Source: Deltaproteobacteria bacterium (GTDB lineage Bacteria; Desulfobacterota; SM23-61). From it: 12,535 nucleotides of DNA. Shown one piece after another: positions 6,639-12,535 of the stretch. The stretch is taken from NCBI GenBank assembly GCA_026388915.1, contig JAPLIW010000717.1, forward strand, positions 1-12,535, in the 5' to 3' direction. The position numbers and the translations under genes were made by a program. The notes below the pieces were generated by a model. The model did no database searches, was not told the DNA's origin, and worked only from the letters and a program-made list of their open reading frames with translations. Each line of letters starts with the position of its first letter. Positions within the stretch are counted from its first letter, which is position 1.

Positions 6639-7850
6639 TTAATCAATTTCCGGTTCAATGGATTCGAGTTTGATGGACAGGTTGATACTGAGGAGGCCGC
6701 TGTTTCCCGCCCCATCCAGCTCCAGGGTCAGGGGAATCTCCACGCTGCCGGGAGAAGAGACCCGGGGCTGACCGCAGGAGAGAATACGCAGGCTTTCTTT
6801 CGCCGCCGCCGTTTTCTTGGCCACCCCCACCCCTCGGTCCGGTTGTTTGAAGGATAGATCCGGCCTCTTCCTCTCCGGCGCCTTCTCCGGGGTCTTCCCG
6901 GCCATGGGCGGGCTCTCCAGAACCTGCTTTTCCTCTTCTTTCTTATCGGGTCTCTCCACGGTCAGGGATGGAATCTTCCCCGCCAGCGGGGGCAGAGCAA
7001 TCTTCCCGGCCGCCGGAACCCCCGGAGGGGCCGGTGCTCTTTCCTGCCGCAGGGCCCTGGCGCGCGGCGTTTCCAAAGCGGGCGCGCCAGGTTTGGCCTG
7101 GGGCGCCTCTTTTCCCGGGGGTAAGCCCTTGCCGGCCATCGATTCAAGCCGGGGATGAGGGGATTCCACCTGCCCCGCGGGCTTTTCCAGGCGCAGCCCC
7201 TTGGGGCTTGGCGGAGCAGCAGGCGGAGGGGTCTTTCCCGGGCCCGAGACGGTCCGGCGGGATTCCACTCCATTTTCGATGGCCTTCAAAACCAGACGGC
7301 AGGTCATGGTTAGGGTCTCAAAGACCCCTTTGCCCAGAACGGCGACGCCCTCGAAATGGGGGCTGTTCAGACGGTTAAGCTTCTGGTTCAGATCCTCCAC
7401 GGAGAGAACGTTGGGGAGGTCCCGCTTGTTGTACTGGATGACCAGAGGGACCGTGTCAATCTTCTTCCCGTAATAGCGGAGGTTATCCTCCAGGTCCCTA
7501 AAACTGGCCAGATTGTCTTCCATCCGGTCGGCATGAGAATCGGCTACGAAGACCACCCCGTCGGCCCCGGTGAGAACCGCCCTGCGGGTCGCTCCATAAT
7601 ATACCTGACCGGGGACGGTGTAGAGGTGGATACGGGTCTTAAAGCCCCGGACGCTCTCCAGCTCGATGGGCAGAAAATCGAAGAACAGGGTACGGTCTTC
7701 GTTGGTGGCCAGAGAGACCATCTTGCCCCGCTGATCGGGCTTCAGGTGCCCGTGGACGAACTGCAGGTTCGTGGTCTTCCCGGAAATCGCCGGGCCGTAG
7801 TACACGATTTTGGCATCGATTTCTTTCTTGGTATAGTTGAAGACCGCCAT
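6639..7850 (-). CDS. MglA-like Ras-family GTPase with long C-terminal extension
   Basis: A 403-residue protein. Residues 1-195 match MglA, the bacterial Ras-like switch that sets cell polarity and controls gliding and type IV pili. Visible motifs: P-loop GPAISGKT (19-26), switch I around DRTLFFDF (52-59), TVPGQ in place of DxxG (78-82), and NKRD (141-144). As I recall Myxococcus MglA, the numbering agrees without gaps to Gln82, and residue 21 is Ala here instead of Gly. Residues 200-350 are a Pro/Ala/Lys-rich, probably disordered linker with four AGK motifs. The last 50 (LRILSCGQPRVSS..VEIPLTLELDG..LLSINLSIKLESIEPE) look beta-rich, a possible docking domain. Ordinary MglA is about 195 residues, so the extension doubles it. 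Start ATG has GGGAGGG upstream. It sits between a TPR gene and the TPR membrane gene. No MglB or Roadblock gene is in the window. Confidence 0.9.
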   Translation of the reverse strand: MAVFNYTKKEIDAKIVYYGPAISGKTTNLQFVHGHLKPDQRGKMVSLATNEDRTLFFDFLPIELESVRGFKTRIHLYTVPGQVYYGATRRAVLTGADGVVFVADSHADRMEDNLASFRDLEDNLRYYGKKIDTVPLVIQYNKRDLPNVLSVEDLNQKLNRLNSPHFEGVAVLGKGVFETLTMTCRLVLKAIENGVESRRTVSGPGKTPPPAAPPSPKGLRLEKPAGQVESPHPRLESMAGKGLPPGKEAPQAKPGAPALETPRARALRQERAPAPPGVPAAGKIALPPLAGKIPSLTVERPDKKEEEKQVLESPPMAGKTPEKAPERKRPDLSFKQPDRGVGVAKKTAAAKESLRILSCGQPRVSSPGSVEIPLTLELDGAGNSGLLSINLSIKLESIEPEID

Positions 7851-7871
7851 CCCATTACCCTCCCAATCGTC

Positions 7872-7947
7872 CTTAGTGCTTCGATTCGCAATTACGGCAG
7901 CGTGTCCTTAAACTGTGGATTGCAAATATGGCTCACTCAGCACTAAG
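7872..7947. repeat. Imperfect inverted repeat at TPR/GTPase gene junction
   Basis: CTTAGTGCT (7872-7880) is exactly inverted as AGCACTAAG (7939-7947), and a second inner pair, ATTCGCAAT (7884-7892) and ATTGCAAAT (7919-7927), matches with one mismatch. The repeat overlaps the stop codon of the minus-strand TPR gene (7943-7945) and ends about 20 bp before the GTPase ATG. It could be a partial terminator or attenuator between the two genes, or a small dispersed element. Confidence 0.4.
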
Positions 7948-9052
7948 CCGCGGATTTTCCCTTTTGATGCCCCTGCCCCAGGAGAAGGGCGATCTCTTTT
8001 TTGGCCTCTCGGAATTTCGTATCCACAGTCGATATTTCCCGCAGCAGCCGCAGCGCCTCTTCCTTTTTCCCCTGCTGTTTCAAGATCAGCCCCAGTTCGT
8101 ATTTGACCTCCAGGATCTTCTCCCGGGGAATTCCCTCCATGCGCAGGGCCTTCTGGAAGGACTGGATCGCCTCGTCCCACTGCTCCGTCTCCTTGTAGCA
8201 AAGACCCAGCATGTTGGCCGCCTCGAAGGGGTTCTGGTCTTTTTCCAGCGCGATCCGGAACTGCTCGATGGCATCCTCCGTGAAGCCCATCTCGCGAGAG
8301 GCCACGCCCAGGTTATAGTTGAAATTGGGGTCCACCGCGCTCGGGCCGCTGTTCTCTTTCAATTCTTTGAAGATCTCCTCAAAACCGCAGATCTTCTCCA
8401 TGGGGGCGATTTCTTTCGGACCGGACCCCTGGGGCGCTTCGGCGGATTCCAGCATAGCCCCCAGGTCGAAGAAATCCGACTTCTTCTCTTCCCCCGCCGG
8501 GAATCCCGGCGAGAGGGGCGTAGATCCGTCAAAGACGGCACCCTCACCGGCCGTTGGGCCCGCCCCGGGTCCTTCCATGGTGCCCATCTGGGATTTGGCA
8601 ATTTTGATCTTCTCTTTCAGGTCGGTCTTCCGGGGGTCCATGTCGGCCATGAGGCTCAAAACTTCCAGGGCCTTGTCTTTCATCCCCTGGCCGTCGTAAT
8701 GCTGGACCAGGATCCGGTACTGGGCAAAGGCATCTCCCGTGAACCCCATCTTGCGGTAGATATCGGCGATCTTCAGGTAGACATGGTCGAGAGTGGGATC
8801 CTGTTTGGGAACCTGCTTGTAGATGGCCATGGCCCGGGCGTAGAACTGGTTTTTTAAAAAGATCTCGGCGGCCATAAGGTATTCGGCGACGGCCTTCTTC
8901 TTGTCCCCTTTCTTCTGGTAAAGCTCGGCCAATTTCAGGTGGGCTTTGGCGTTCCCCGGTTCTTTCTTGACCAGGTTTGTGTAGCGGTCGAAGGGTTCCT
9001 GAGACTTGGCCTTTCCTTTCAGCATATCTCCGAACTTGCCAATGATTCCCAT
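7943..9052 (-). CDS. TPR protein (paralogue of the 9962-11068 gene)
   Basis: A 369-residue soluble protein with no signal peptide. I chose ATG at 9050-9052 (MGIIGKFGDMLKGKAK) because the longer open frame upstream starts with non-homologous sequence. Layout: an N-terminal TPR block at about 35-135 (AHLKLAELYQKKGDKKKAVAEYL, AMAIYKQVPKQDPTLDHVYL, ADIYRKMGFTGDAFAQYRIL); a Gly/Pro-rich linker at 157-190; a short conserved segment DFFDLGAML (193-201) with GFEEIFKEL (223-231); and a C-terminal TPR block at about 242-345. The same layout and motifs occur in the paralogue upstream. TPRs bind partner proteins, so a scaffold role for the neighbouring GTPase or cyclic-nucleotide-binding protein is likely but inferred. 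It lies 117 bp after the CNB gene and 92 bp before the GTPase gene. Confidence 0.85.
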   Translation of the reverse strand: MGIIGKFGDMLKGKAKSQEPFDRYTNLVKKEPGNAKAHLKLAELYQKKGDKKKAVAEYLMAAEIFLKNQFYARAMAIYKQVPKQDPTLDHVYLKIADIYRKMGFTGDAFAQYRILVQHYDGQGMKDKALEVLSLMADMDPRKTDLKEKIKIAKSQMGTMEGPGAGPTAGEGAVFDGSTPLSPGFPAGEEKKSDFFDLGAMLESAEAPQGSGPKEIAPMEKICGFEEIFKELKENSGPSAVDPNFNYNLGVASREMGFTEDAIEQFRIALEKDQNPFEAANMLGLCYKETEQWDEAIQSFQKALRMEGIPREKILEVKYELGLILKQQGKKEEALRLLREISTVDTKFREAKKEIALLLGQGHQKGKSAA

Positions 9053-9169
9053 AGATCTCTCGCCTGGGGAGAATCTCCCCCCGATTGGGCCTGCCCCGAG
9101 GCAGGACAGTTCATGCCCCTGCAATCTTCCGTCGCCGGAGCCGGCTTTTCCCCCGGACGGAATCCCGGT

Positions 9170-9592
9170 TTAATGAATTTCGACCGAAGCCTTCAAGCGA
9201 CCGGAAACCACCTGCGCCAGGCGGTCCATGATTTTCAAGCCCATCCGGCTGTCCTTGTGGACCAGCTCATAGAAATCCGGGCTCTTGATCATCAGGAGTC
9301 GGGAAGGGGTGACCGTGACCGCGGAGGCCGTGTAACGGTTCGGGGGAACGAGAAAAGACCAGCCCAGGATCTTCCCCGGACCGTGAATCTCGAAGCCCGC
9401 CCCTTTTTGGAATCGTATGGAAACGGTTCCTTCCTCCAGGATGAAAAGCTTGTCAGCCCGGGCTCCTTCTTGGCAAAGCGTGTTTTTCTCGGGAACCTGG
9501 AGCTCCTGACACAGCTGGGCCACGATTTTTAGCTCTTCATCTTTGAGCCCCTGAAAGATTTCGACATTCCGGATCCTCTCGGTAGGAACCAT
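9170..9592 (-). CDS. Stand-alone cyclic-nucleotide-binding (CNB/CAP-like) domain protein
   Basis: A 140-residue protein that is almost entirely one CNB domain: NVEIFQGLKDEELKIVAQLC (residues 9-28), a beta-roll including QEGARADKLFILEEGTVSI (41-59), the phosphate-binding-cassette region, and a C-terminal helix (MGLKIMDRLAQVVSGRL). There is no DNA-binding domain, kinase or channel, so it must act by protein contact. In the cassette the usual FGE-x-AL...R-x-A reads LGWSFLVPPNRYTA: Arg86 is kept, but the Glu that binds the ribose 2'-OH is replaced by Trp78/Ser79. It may bind a different ligand or none. Start ATG at 9590-9592 is preceded by a strong purine-rich ribosome site (GGAGGGGAGG). It is the first gene of the compact minus-strand set that continues into the TPR and GTPase genes. 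Confidence 0.88.
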   Translation of the reverse strand: MVPTERIRNVEIFQGLKDEELKIVAQLCQELQVPEKNTLCQEGARADKLFILEEGTVSIRFQKGAGFEIHGPGKILGWSFLVPPNRYTASAVTVTPSRLLMIKSPDFYELVHKDSRMGLKIMDRLAQVVSGRLKASVEIH

Positions 9593-9961
9593 CCTCCCCT
9601 CCTTCCCCGGGTTTTTGCCTGCCCGGAGACCGGCAACCCTCTTTTGAAGATCGGGCGGAAGGGTTCCCCGGAATATCCGGCCTTTTGAGGGTTACTGCTA
9701 ATGATTTCGGTCGATTCTATGGAAAACTTAAGAAAAATCCCTCTCTCTGGCCCCCGGGCCGGGAGGGGGACTGCCCCTGAGAAATGGTAGCGAGGGAACC
9801 CTTACTGATTTTACCCCTTATCTATGATTCCTGCAAGCCTTTGGGGGTATTCGACTGATGCGGAGACCCAGGGACGCGCAGACAGCGGGGGAAAAAATGA
9901 TTTCGGCCTTGCCTGTTAGGGGTGAGGTCCGGGGCTCGGCCGAGTCCCGGACCCGAAGGGA
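9593..9961. other. Intergenic region with inverted repeats, no gene seen
   Basis: A 369-bp gap between the two TPR/CNB units on the minus strand. I see no supported gene. It must hold the leader, and perhaps the promoter, of the CNB-TPR-GTPase set, but no clear sigma70 or sigma54 promoter stood out. Structure present: a palindrome CCGGA-ATA-TCCGG at 9668-9680, about 75 bp upstream of the CNB start; an inverted 9-mer AAGGGTTCC (9659-9667) and GGAACCCTT (9795-9803); and the strong hairpin at 9926-9953 listed separately. A 69-codon plus-strand frame from 9858 runs antisense into the TPR gene and has no recognisable features. Confidence 0.5.
9926..9953 (-). terminator. Strong GC hairpin after TPR gene, possible terminator
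   Basis: GGTCCGGG (9926-9933) pairs with CCCGGACC (9946-9953), and the enclosed CTCGGCCGAG (9935-9944) is itself a palindrome, giving a long near-continuous stem. It starts 9 bp after the stop codon of the minus-strand TPR gene (9962). There is no T-run after it on the minus strand, so it is not a textbook intrinsic terminator. It may instead stabilise the 3' end of the message. Confidence 0.45.
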
Positions 9962-11068
9962 TCAGGAGGGAATCATGACGAGTTCGCTTTTGAAGCTGGG
10001 GGGTTGCTTATTTCGGGATTCGCTCTCCATCTGCATGGCCTTCTCGAAATACTTCTGGGCCTCATGAAACCATCCCTTGTCCCGGAAGCACTTGCTCAAC
10101 ATCTTGGCCGCTTCGATGGGGTTCTGTCCTTTCTGCATGGCGACCTGCAGCTGATCGATCGCCCCGTCATTGAACCCCATCTCCCGGCAGGCTTTGCCCA
10201 TGTGGTAATTGAAATTGGGGTACACCTCCGCCGGAATCACCGTTTCCTGCAGCTCTTTGAAGATCTCTTCAAACCCGAAGAGCTTATCCATGGAGATTTC
10301 CTTGATGTCTTTCAAATCCCCCGGGTCGCTGGCGGTCAATTCAGCCCCGAGATCATAGAAATCTTCTTTTTTCCCCTCCTGGGGGGAGACTGGGCGAAGG
10401 GCCTTGGGCGGTGGCCCGGATCGGGGTAAAGCCGGGGGAGCAGGACCCGCCTTGGGTTCGGCTGGTTTCCTGGCTTCCACCGCGACCGGCGCTTTCTTTT
10501 CCCGGGCACTCTTCTCCTTTTCCAATTCTTGAATCAGCTTCATGATCTGAGGAATTTTTTCTTTTCTTCCCCAGGTTTCGTCATGTTTGACCACGATTCT
10601 GTACTGGGCGATGGCGTCATCCAGGAACCCCATCTTTTGATAGATCTCCCCGGTTTTTTGGTTGGCCTGGACCAGATGGGGATTCATGACCAGGACTTGT
10701 TTGTAGATCGCCATGGCCTGGGGGAAAAAGTTCTCCCGGCCGAATATTTCAGCGGCCTGGAGATACTTGGCGATGGCTTTCTCCTCTTCTCCTTTTTTCT
10801 GGTAAATCTCGGCCATTTTCATCTGGTAGGTGGCATTTTCCGGATACCTCTGGGAGAGATCGAGGTAATCCTCCTCCAGGGATTCTCCGGACCCGCCCTT
10901 CTCTTTGCCGAAGAAATAATCCAGCATGCCGGAGAGCTTGCCCGATTTCTTCCGCTGCCTTCGGTTCTCCTTTCCCATGGCTGGGTTGGGGACGACGGGG
11001 GCAGTTTCCGGGGAGTTCAGCGGAAAAACCTGATGTTCACTCTGGGAGAAACTTTCTGTCTGGGGCAT
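9962..11068 (-). CDS. TPR protein (paralogue of the 7943-9052 gene)
   Basis: A 368-residue soluble protein from ATG at 11066-11068. This start is preferred over an in-frame TTG two codons upstream because GAGGAG sits seven bases before the ATG but almost touches the TTG. After a 40-residue variable N-terminus and a basic patch (RRQRKKSGK) comes a TPR block at about 75-165 (MKMAEIYQKKGEEEKAIAKYL, AMAIYKQVLVMNPHLVQANQ, GEIYQKMGFLDDAIAQYRIV). A charged Ala/Pro-rich linker follows (170-232), then the shared segment DFYDLGAEL (236-244) and LFGFEEIFKEL (263-273), and a C-terminal TPR block (about 285-350). The paralogue has the same order, with an extra TPR at its C-terminus. A sigma54-like promoter lies upstream, so this gene may be controlled separately from the CNB set. 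Function unknown; protein-protein scaffold is the likely role. Confidence 0.85.
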   Translation of the reverse strand: MPQTESFSQSEHQVFPLNSPETAPVVPNPAMGKENRRQRKKSGKLSGMLDYFFGKEKGGSGESLEEDYLDLSQRYPENATYQMKMAEIYQKKGEEEKAIAKYLQAAEIFGRENFFPQAMAIYKQVLVMNPHLVQANQKTGEIYQKMGFLDDAIAQYRIVVKHDETWGRKEKIPQIMKLIQELEKEKSAREKKAPVAVEARKPAEPKAGPAPPALPRSGPPPKALRPVSPQEGKKEDFYDLGAELTASDPGDLKDIKEISMDKLFGFEEIFKELQETVIPAEVYPNFNYHMGKACREMGFNDGAIDQLQVAMQKGQNPIEAAKMLSKCFRDKGWFHEAQKYFEKAMQMESESRNKQPPSFKSELVMIPS

Positions 11069-11135
11069 CTCCAATCTCCTCGCTCGCCCGAAGTGCCGGA
11101 GGAAAAACGCATTCCCCCAGCGGCAATAATTTTAA

Positions 11136-11152
11136 TGGCAAGTTTTATGCCG
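11136..11152 (-). promoter_or_regulatory. Sigma54-like promoter of TPR gene
   Basis: On the minus strand, reading from 11152 to 11136, the sequence is CGGCATAAAACTTGCCA. The GG (11151-11150) and GC (11139-11138) are separated by exactly 10 bases, and GGCA plus TTGC fit the -24/-12 consensus TGGCAC-N5-TTGCW, except for C at the first position, T for C after GGCA, and C at the last. Transcription would start near 11127, giving a leader of about 60 nt before the ATG at 11068. Sigma54 promoters need an activator, and a perfect AT palindrome lies about 80-95 bp upstream. This is a match by eye only. Confidence 0.42.
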
Positions 11153-11168
11153 ATATGCAAGTCGGCAT
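11147..11168. promoter_or_regulatory. 7-bp inverted repeat overlapping the -24 element
   Basis: ATGCCGA (11147-11153) and TCGGCAT (11162-11168) form a perfect inverted repeat with an 8-bp spacer. It overlaps the -24 part of the sigma54-like promoter, so a dimeric regulator bound here would block RNA polymerase. It may equally be a chance repeat. Confidence 0.3.
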
Positions 11169-11442
11169 TGAAAAAGATGAGCAGGGCTTTTTGTAGGCTT
11201 CCGGGATTTTTAAATATTTAAATAAATTCCGTATATTAAAAAGGGGATTGAAGAAAAGAGAGGCAGGCTCGGTCTTTTCTTGATTTTTGAAACAAGATAA
11301 AACGGTTAATCCGGGGGGCAAATTCGGCCATATTTGTACAGGGTCGAAGGCCTTTACGTTCAAAAGGGGGGGAAACAGGGAAGGTTTCCTGCGGATACAT
11401 CACCGGGGGAAAAGGCTGTCTTTCGACTGTTCAGGCGATAAA

Positions 11443-12535
11443 TCAGGAAGCGGGAGCGGGGTTCCTTCCGGGTTGATAAATGCAAAGGGGTTCTTCGGCC
11501 ATAAAATCTCCGGATTGCTCAAAAGCCCTGGCCCGGCAGCCCCCGCACACCCTCATGTATTCGCATCTCCCGCAGCGGCCGCGGTAAGCGGAGAAATCGC
11601 GCAACTGCAGGAAAACGGGGGAGGATTCCCAGATATCTTTCAGCCGCTGCCGCTTCACATTTCCGCTGAAAGCCTCCAGATAACCGCAGGGCTGCACATC
11701 ACCCACGTGGGATATAAAGAGAAAGCCGATCCCTCCCAGGCATCCCCGGGTCATGGCATCCAGGCCGTGGGTCTGGGGGGTCACCTTCTTTCCTTCTTCC
11801 CGCGTTCGCTGCCGGAGAATCCGGTAGTAATGGGGGGCGCAGGTCGCCTTGAGCTGGAGCGGCACCTTTTCCCGTTGGTCATAAAACCAGTGGAGGATCT
11901 TTTCGTACTCCTTCCCCTCAATGGCCTCCCCTTTCATTTCCTTTCCCCGGCCGGTGGGGACGAGGAGGAAGATATGGTGGGCCACGGCTCCCAGCTTTAC
12001 GGCCAGGTCCAGGATTCCGGGCAGCTCCTGGAAATTCTTCTGGGTCACCGTGGTATTAATCTGAAAATCGAGCCCGGCTTCTTTCAAAAACTGGATCCCC
12101 CTCAAGGCCCCGGCAAAGGCACCTTCCACCTGGCGGAAACGGTCGTGGCTCTCGGCCGCCGCCCCGTCCAGACTGATGGAGACCCGCTGAATCCCCGAAG
12201 CCTTCAGGCGGGCCGCCTTTTCCGCGTCCAGAAGAGTCCCGTTGGGAGCCATGACCATGCGCAGTCCCTTCTGCGTCCCGTAGCGGGCCAGGTCATAGAT
12301 ATCCGGCCGGAGGAGGGGCTCGCCCCCCGTCAGGATGACGACCGGCTGGCTGAAGGAAACGATCTCCTCGATCAGGCGGAGCGCTTCTTCCGTGCCCAAT
12401 TCACCCGGATAGGGTCCCCTTCCGGCGGCGGCCCGGCAGTGGATGCAGTTCAGGTTGCAGCTCCGGGTCACTTCCCAGGCGATCATGCGCAAGGTTGGAA
12501 CCTTCAGGGTTACGGTTTCGACCGATTTCGCTGGA
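11443..12535 (-). CDS. ahbD: Haem b synthase AhbD, radical SAM/SPASM (5' end outside window)
   Basis: AhbD removes two propionate carboxyls from Fe-coproporphyrin III to give haem b, the final step of the siroheme-dependent haem pathway of sulfate reducers and methanogens. Counting from the TTG at 12492 as residue 1: the radical SAM motif CNLNCIHC has Cys12, 16 and 19 for the SAM-binding 4Fe-4S cluster; GGEP is at 56-59; SISLDG and INTTVT are in the barrel. LKATCAPHYYRILRQR (213-228), TRGCLGGIGF and QPCGYLE are typical of AhbD. Cys218, 251, 269, 307, 310, 316, 319 and 337 are candidates for the SPASM auxiliary cluster. The frame stays open to the window edge and reads sensibly upstream (KSVETVTLKVPTLRMIAWEV), with no ATG or strong ribosome site at the TTG, so I treat the 5' end as cut by the window. 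The close relatives AhbC and NirJ are less likely. Confidence 0.88.
   Translation of the reverse strand, partial: PAKSVETVTLKVPTLRMIAWEVTRSCNLNCIHCRAAAGRGPYPGELGTEEALRLIEEIVSFSQPVVILTGGEPLLRPDIYDLARYGTQKGLRMVMAPNGTLLDAEKAARLKASGIQRVSISLDGAAAESHDRFRQVEGAFAGALRGIQFLKEAGLDFQINTTVTQKNFQELPGILDLAVKLGAVAHHIFLLVPTGRGKEMKGEAIEGKEYEKILHWFYDQREKVPLQLKATCAPHYYRILRQRTREEGKKVTPQTHGLDAMTRGCLGGIGFLFISHVGDVQPCGYLEAFSGNVKRQRLKDIWESSPVFLQLRDFSAYRGRCGRCEYMRVCGGCRARAFEQSGDFMAEEPLCIYQPGRNPAPAS

Larger units (their letters stand above)
11069..11442. other. AT-rich intergenic region with regulatory signals
   Basis: A 374-bp gap between ahbD and the TPR gene, both on the minus strand. No gene is supported. It is clearly more AT-rich than its surroundings at 11121-11300. 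It contains the sigma54-like promoter and overlapping inverted repeat listed separately, and a perfect 14-bp AT palindrome TTTAAATATTTAAA at 11209-11222. No clear terminator for ahbD was found after its stop codon at 11443. Confidence 0.5.

Noticed and set aside
7915..7935. Possible sigma54 promoter upstream of the GTPase gene (minus strand TTGCA)
   Set aside because: TTGCA fits the -12 half, but the -24 half reads TGAGC with no GG at the correct 10-base spacing.
7928..8857. Plus-strand open frame of about 300 codons
   Set aside because: Antisense to the TPR gene; the TPR pattern on the minus strand is unmistakable and this frame has no ribosome site or motif.
9858..10067. Small plus-strand open frame of 69 codons
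   Set aside because: Most of it is antisense to the TPR gene end and the strong hairpin; no family resemblance or good start signal.

Overview
The window looks like a piece of a moderately GC-rich genome from a deltaproteobacterium in the broad sense (Desulfobacterota/Syntrophobacterales-type). This rests on three things seen together: a radical SAM protein matching AhbD, the last enzyme of the siroheme-dependent haem route of sulfate reducers and methanogens; an MglA-type small GTPase with a DUF4388/PATAN protein and cyclic-nucleotide and TPR signalling proteins; and dispersed hairpin repeats common in such genomes. The taxonomic call is inference. No rRNA, tRNA, CRISPR array, integrase or transposase gene was seen.

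Left part, plus strand (1-3294). The window opens inside the C-terminal TPR tail of a probable adenylate/guanylate cyclase (ends 261). A 300-bp non-coding stretch follows, filled with inverted repeats and a MITE-like double-hairpin element (410-548). Then come a secreted SH3b protein (582-1058), a translationally coupled M48 zinc metalloprotease lipoprotein (1055-1963), and an NCS2-type permease (from about 2026 to 3294) with a divergent signature motif and no convincing start codon. A convergent gap (3295-3567) holds a GC hairpin and a short 20-nt-period repeat.

Right part, minus strand (12535 down to 3568). In transcription order: ahbD (entering from the window edge); a 374-bp AT-rich gap with a sigma54-like promoter; a TPR protein (11068-9962); a 369-bp gap; then a close-packed set of five genes. 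These encode a small cyclic-nucleotide-binding-domain protein (9592-9170), a paralogous TPR protein (9052-7943), an MglA-like GTPase with a 200-residue C-terminal extension (7850-6639), a multi-pass membrane protein with TPRs and a six-cysteine zinc-ribbon-like cluster (6613-4619), and a DUF4388 protein with a membrane anchor (4572-3568).

The five-gene set is the most interesting part. It resembles a signalling module in which a ligand-sensing domain, TPR scaffolds, a Ras-like switch and two membrane-anchored proteins work together. No MglB/Roadblock partner is in the window. The membership and purpose of this module are inference from strand, spacing and domain content. Functions given as family names were recognised by eye; no database search was run.
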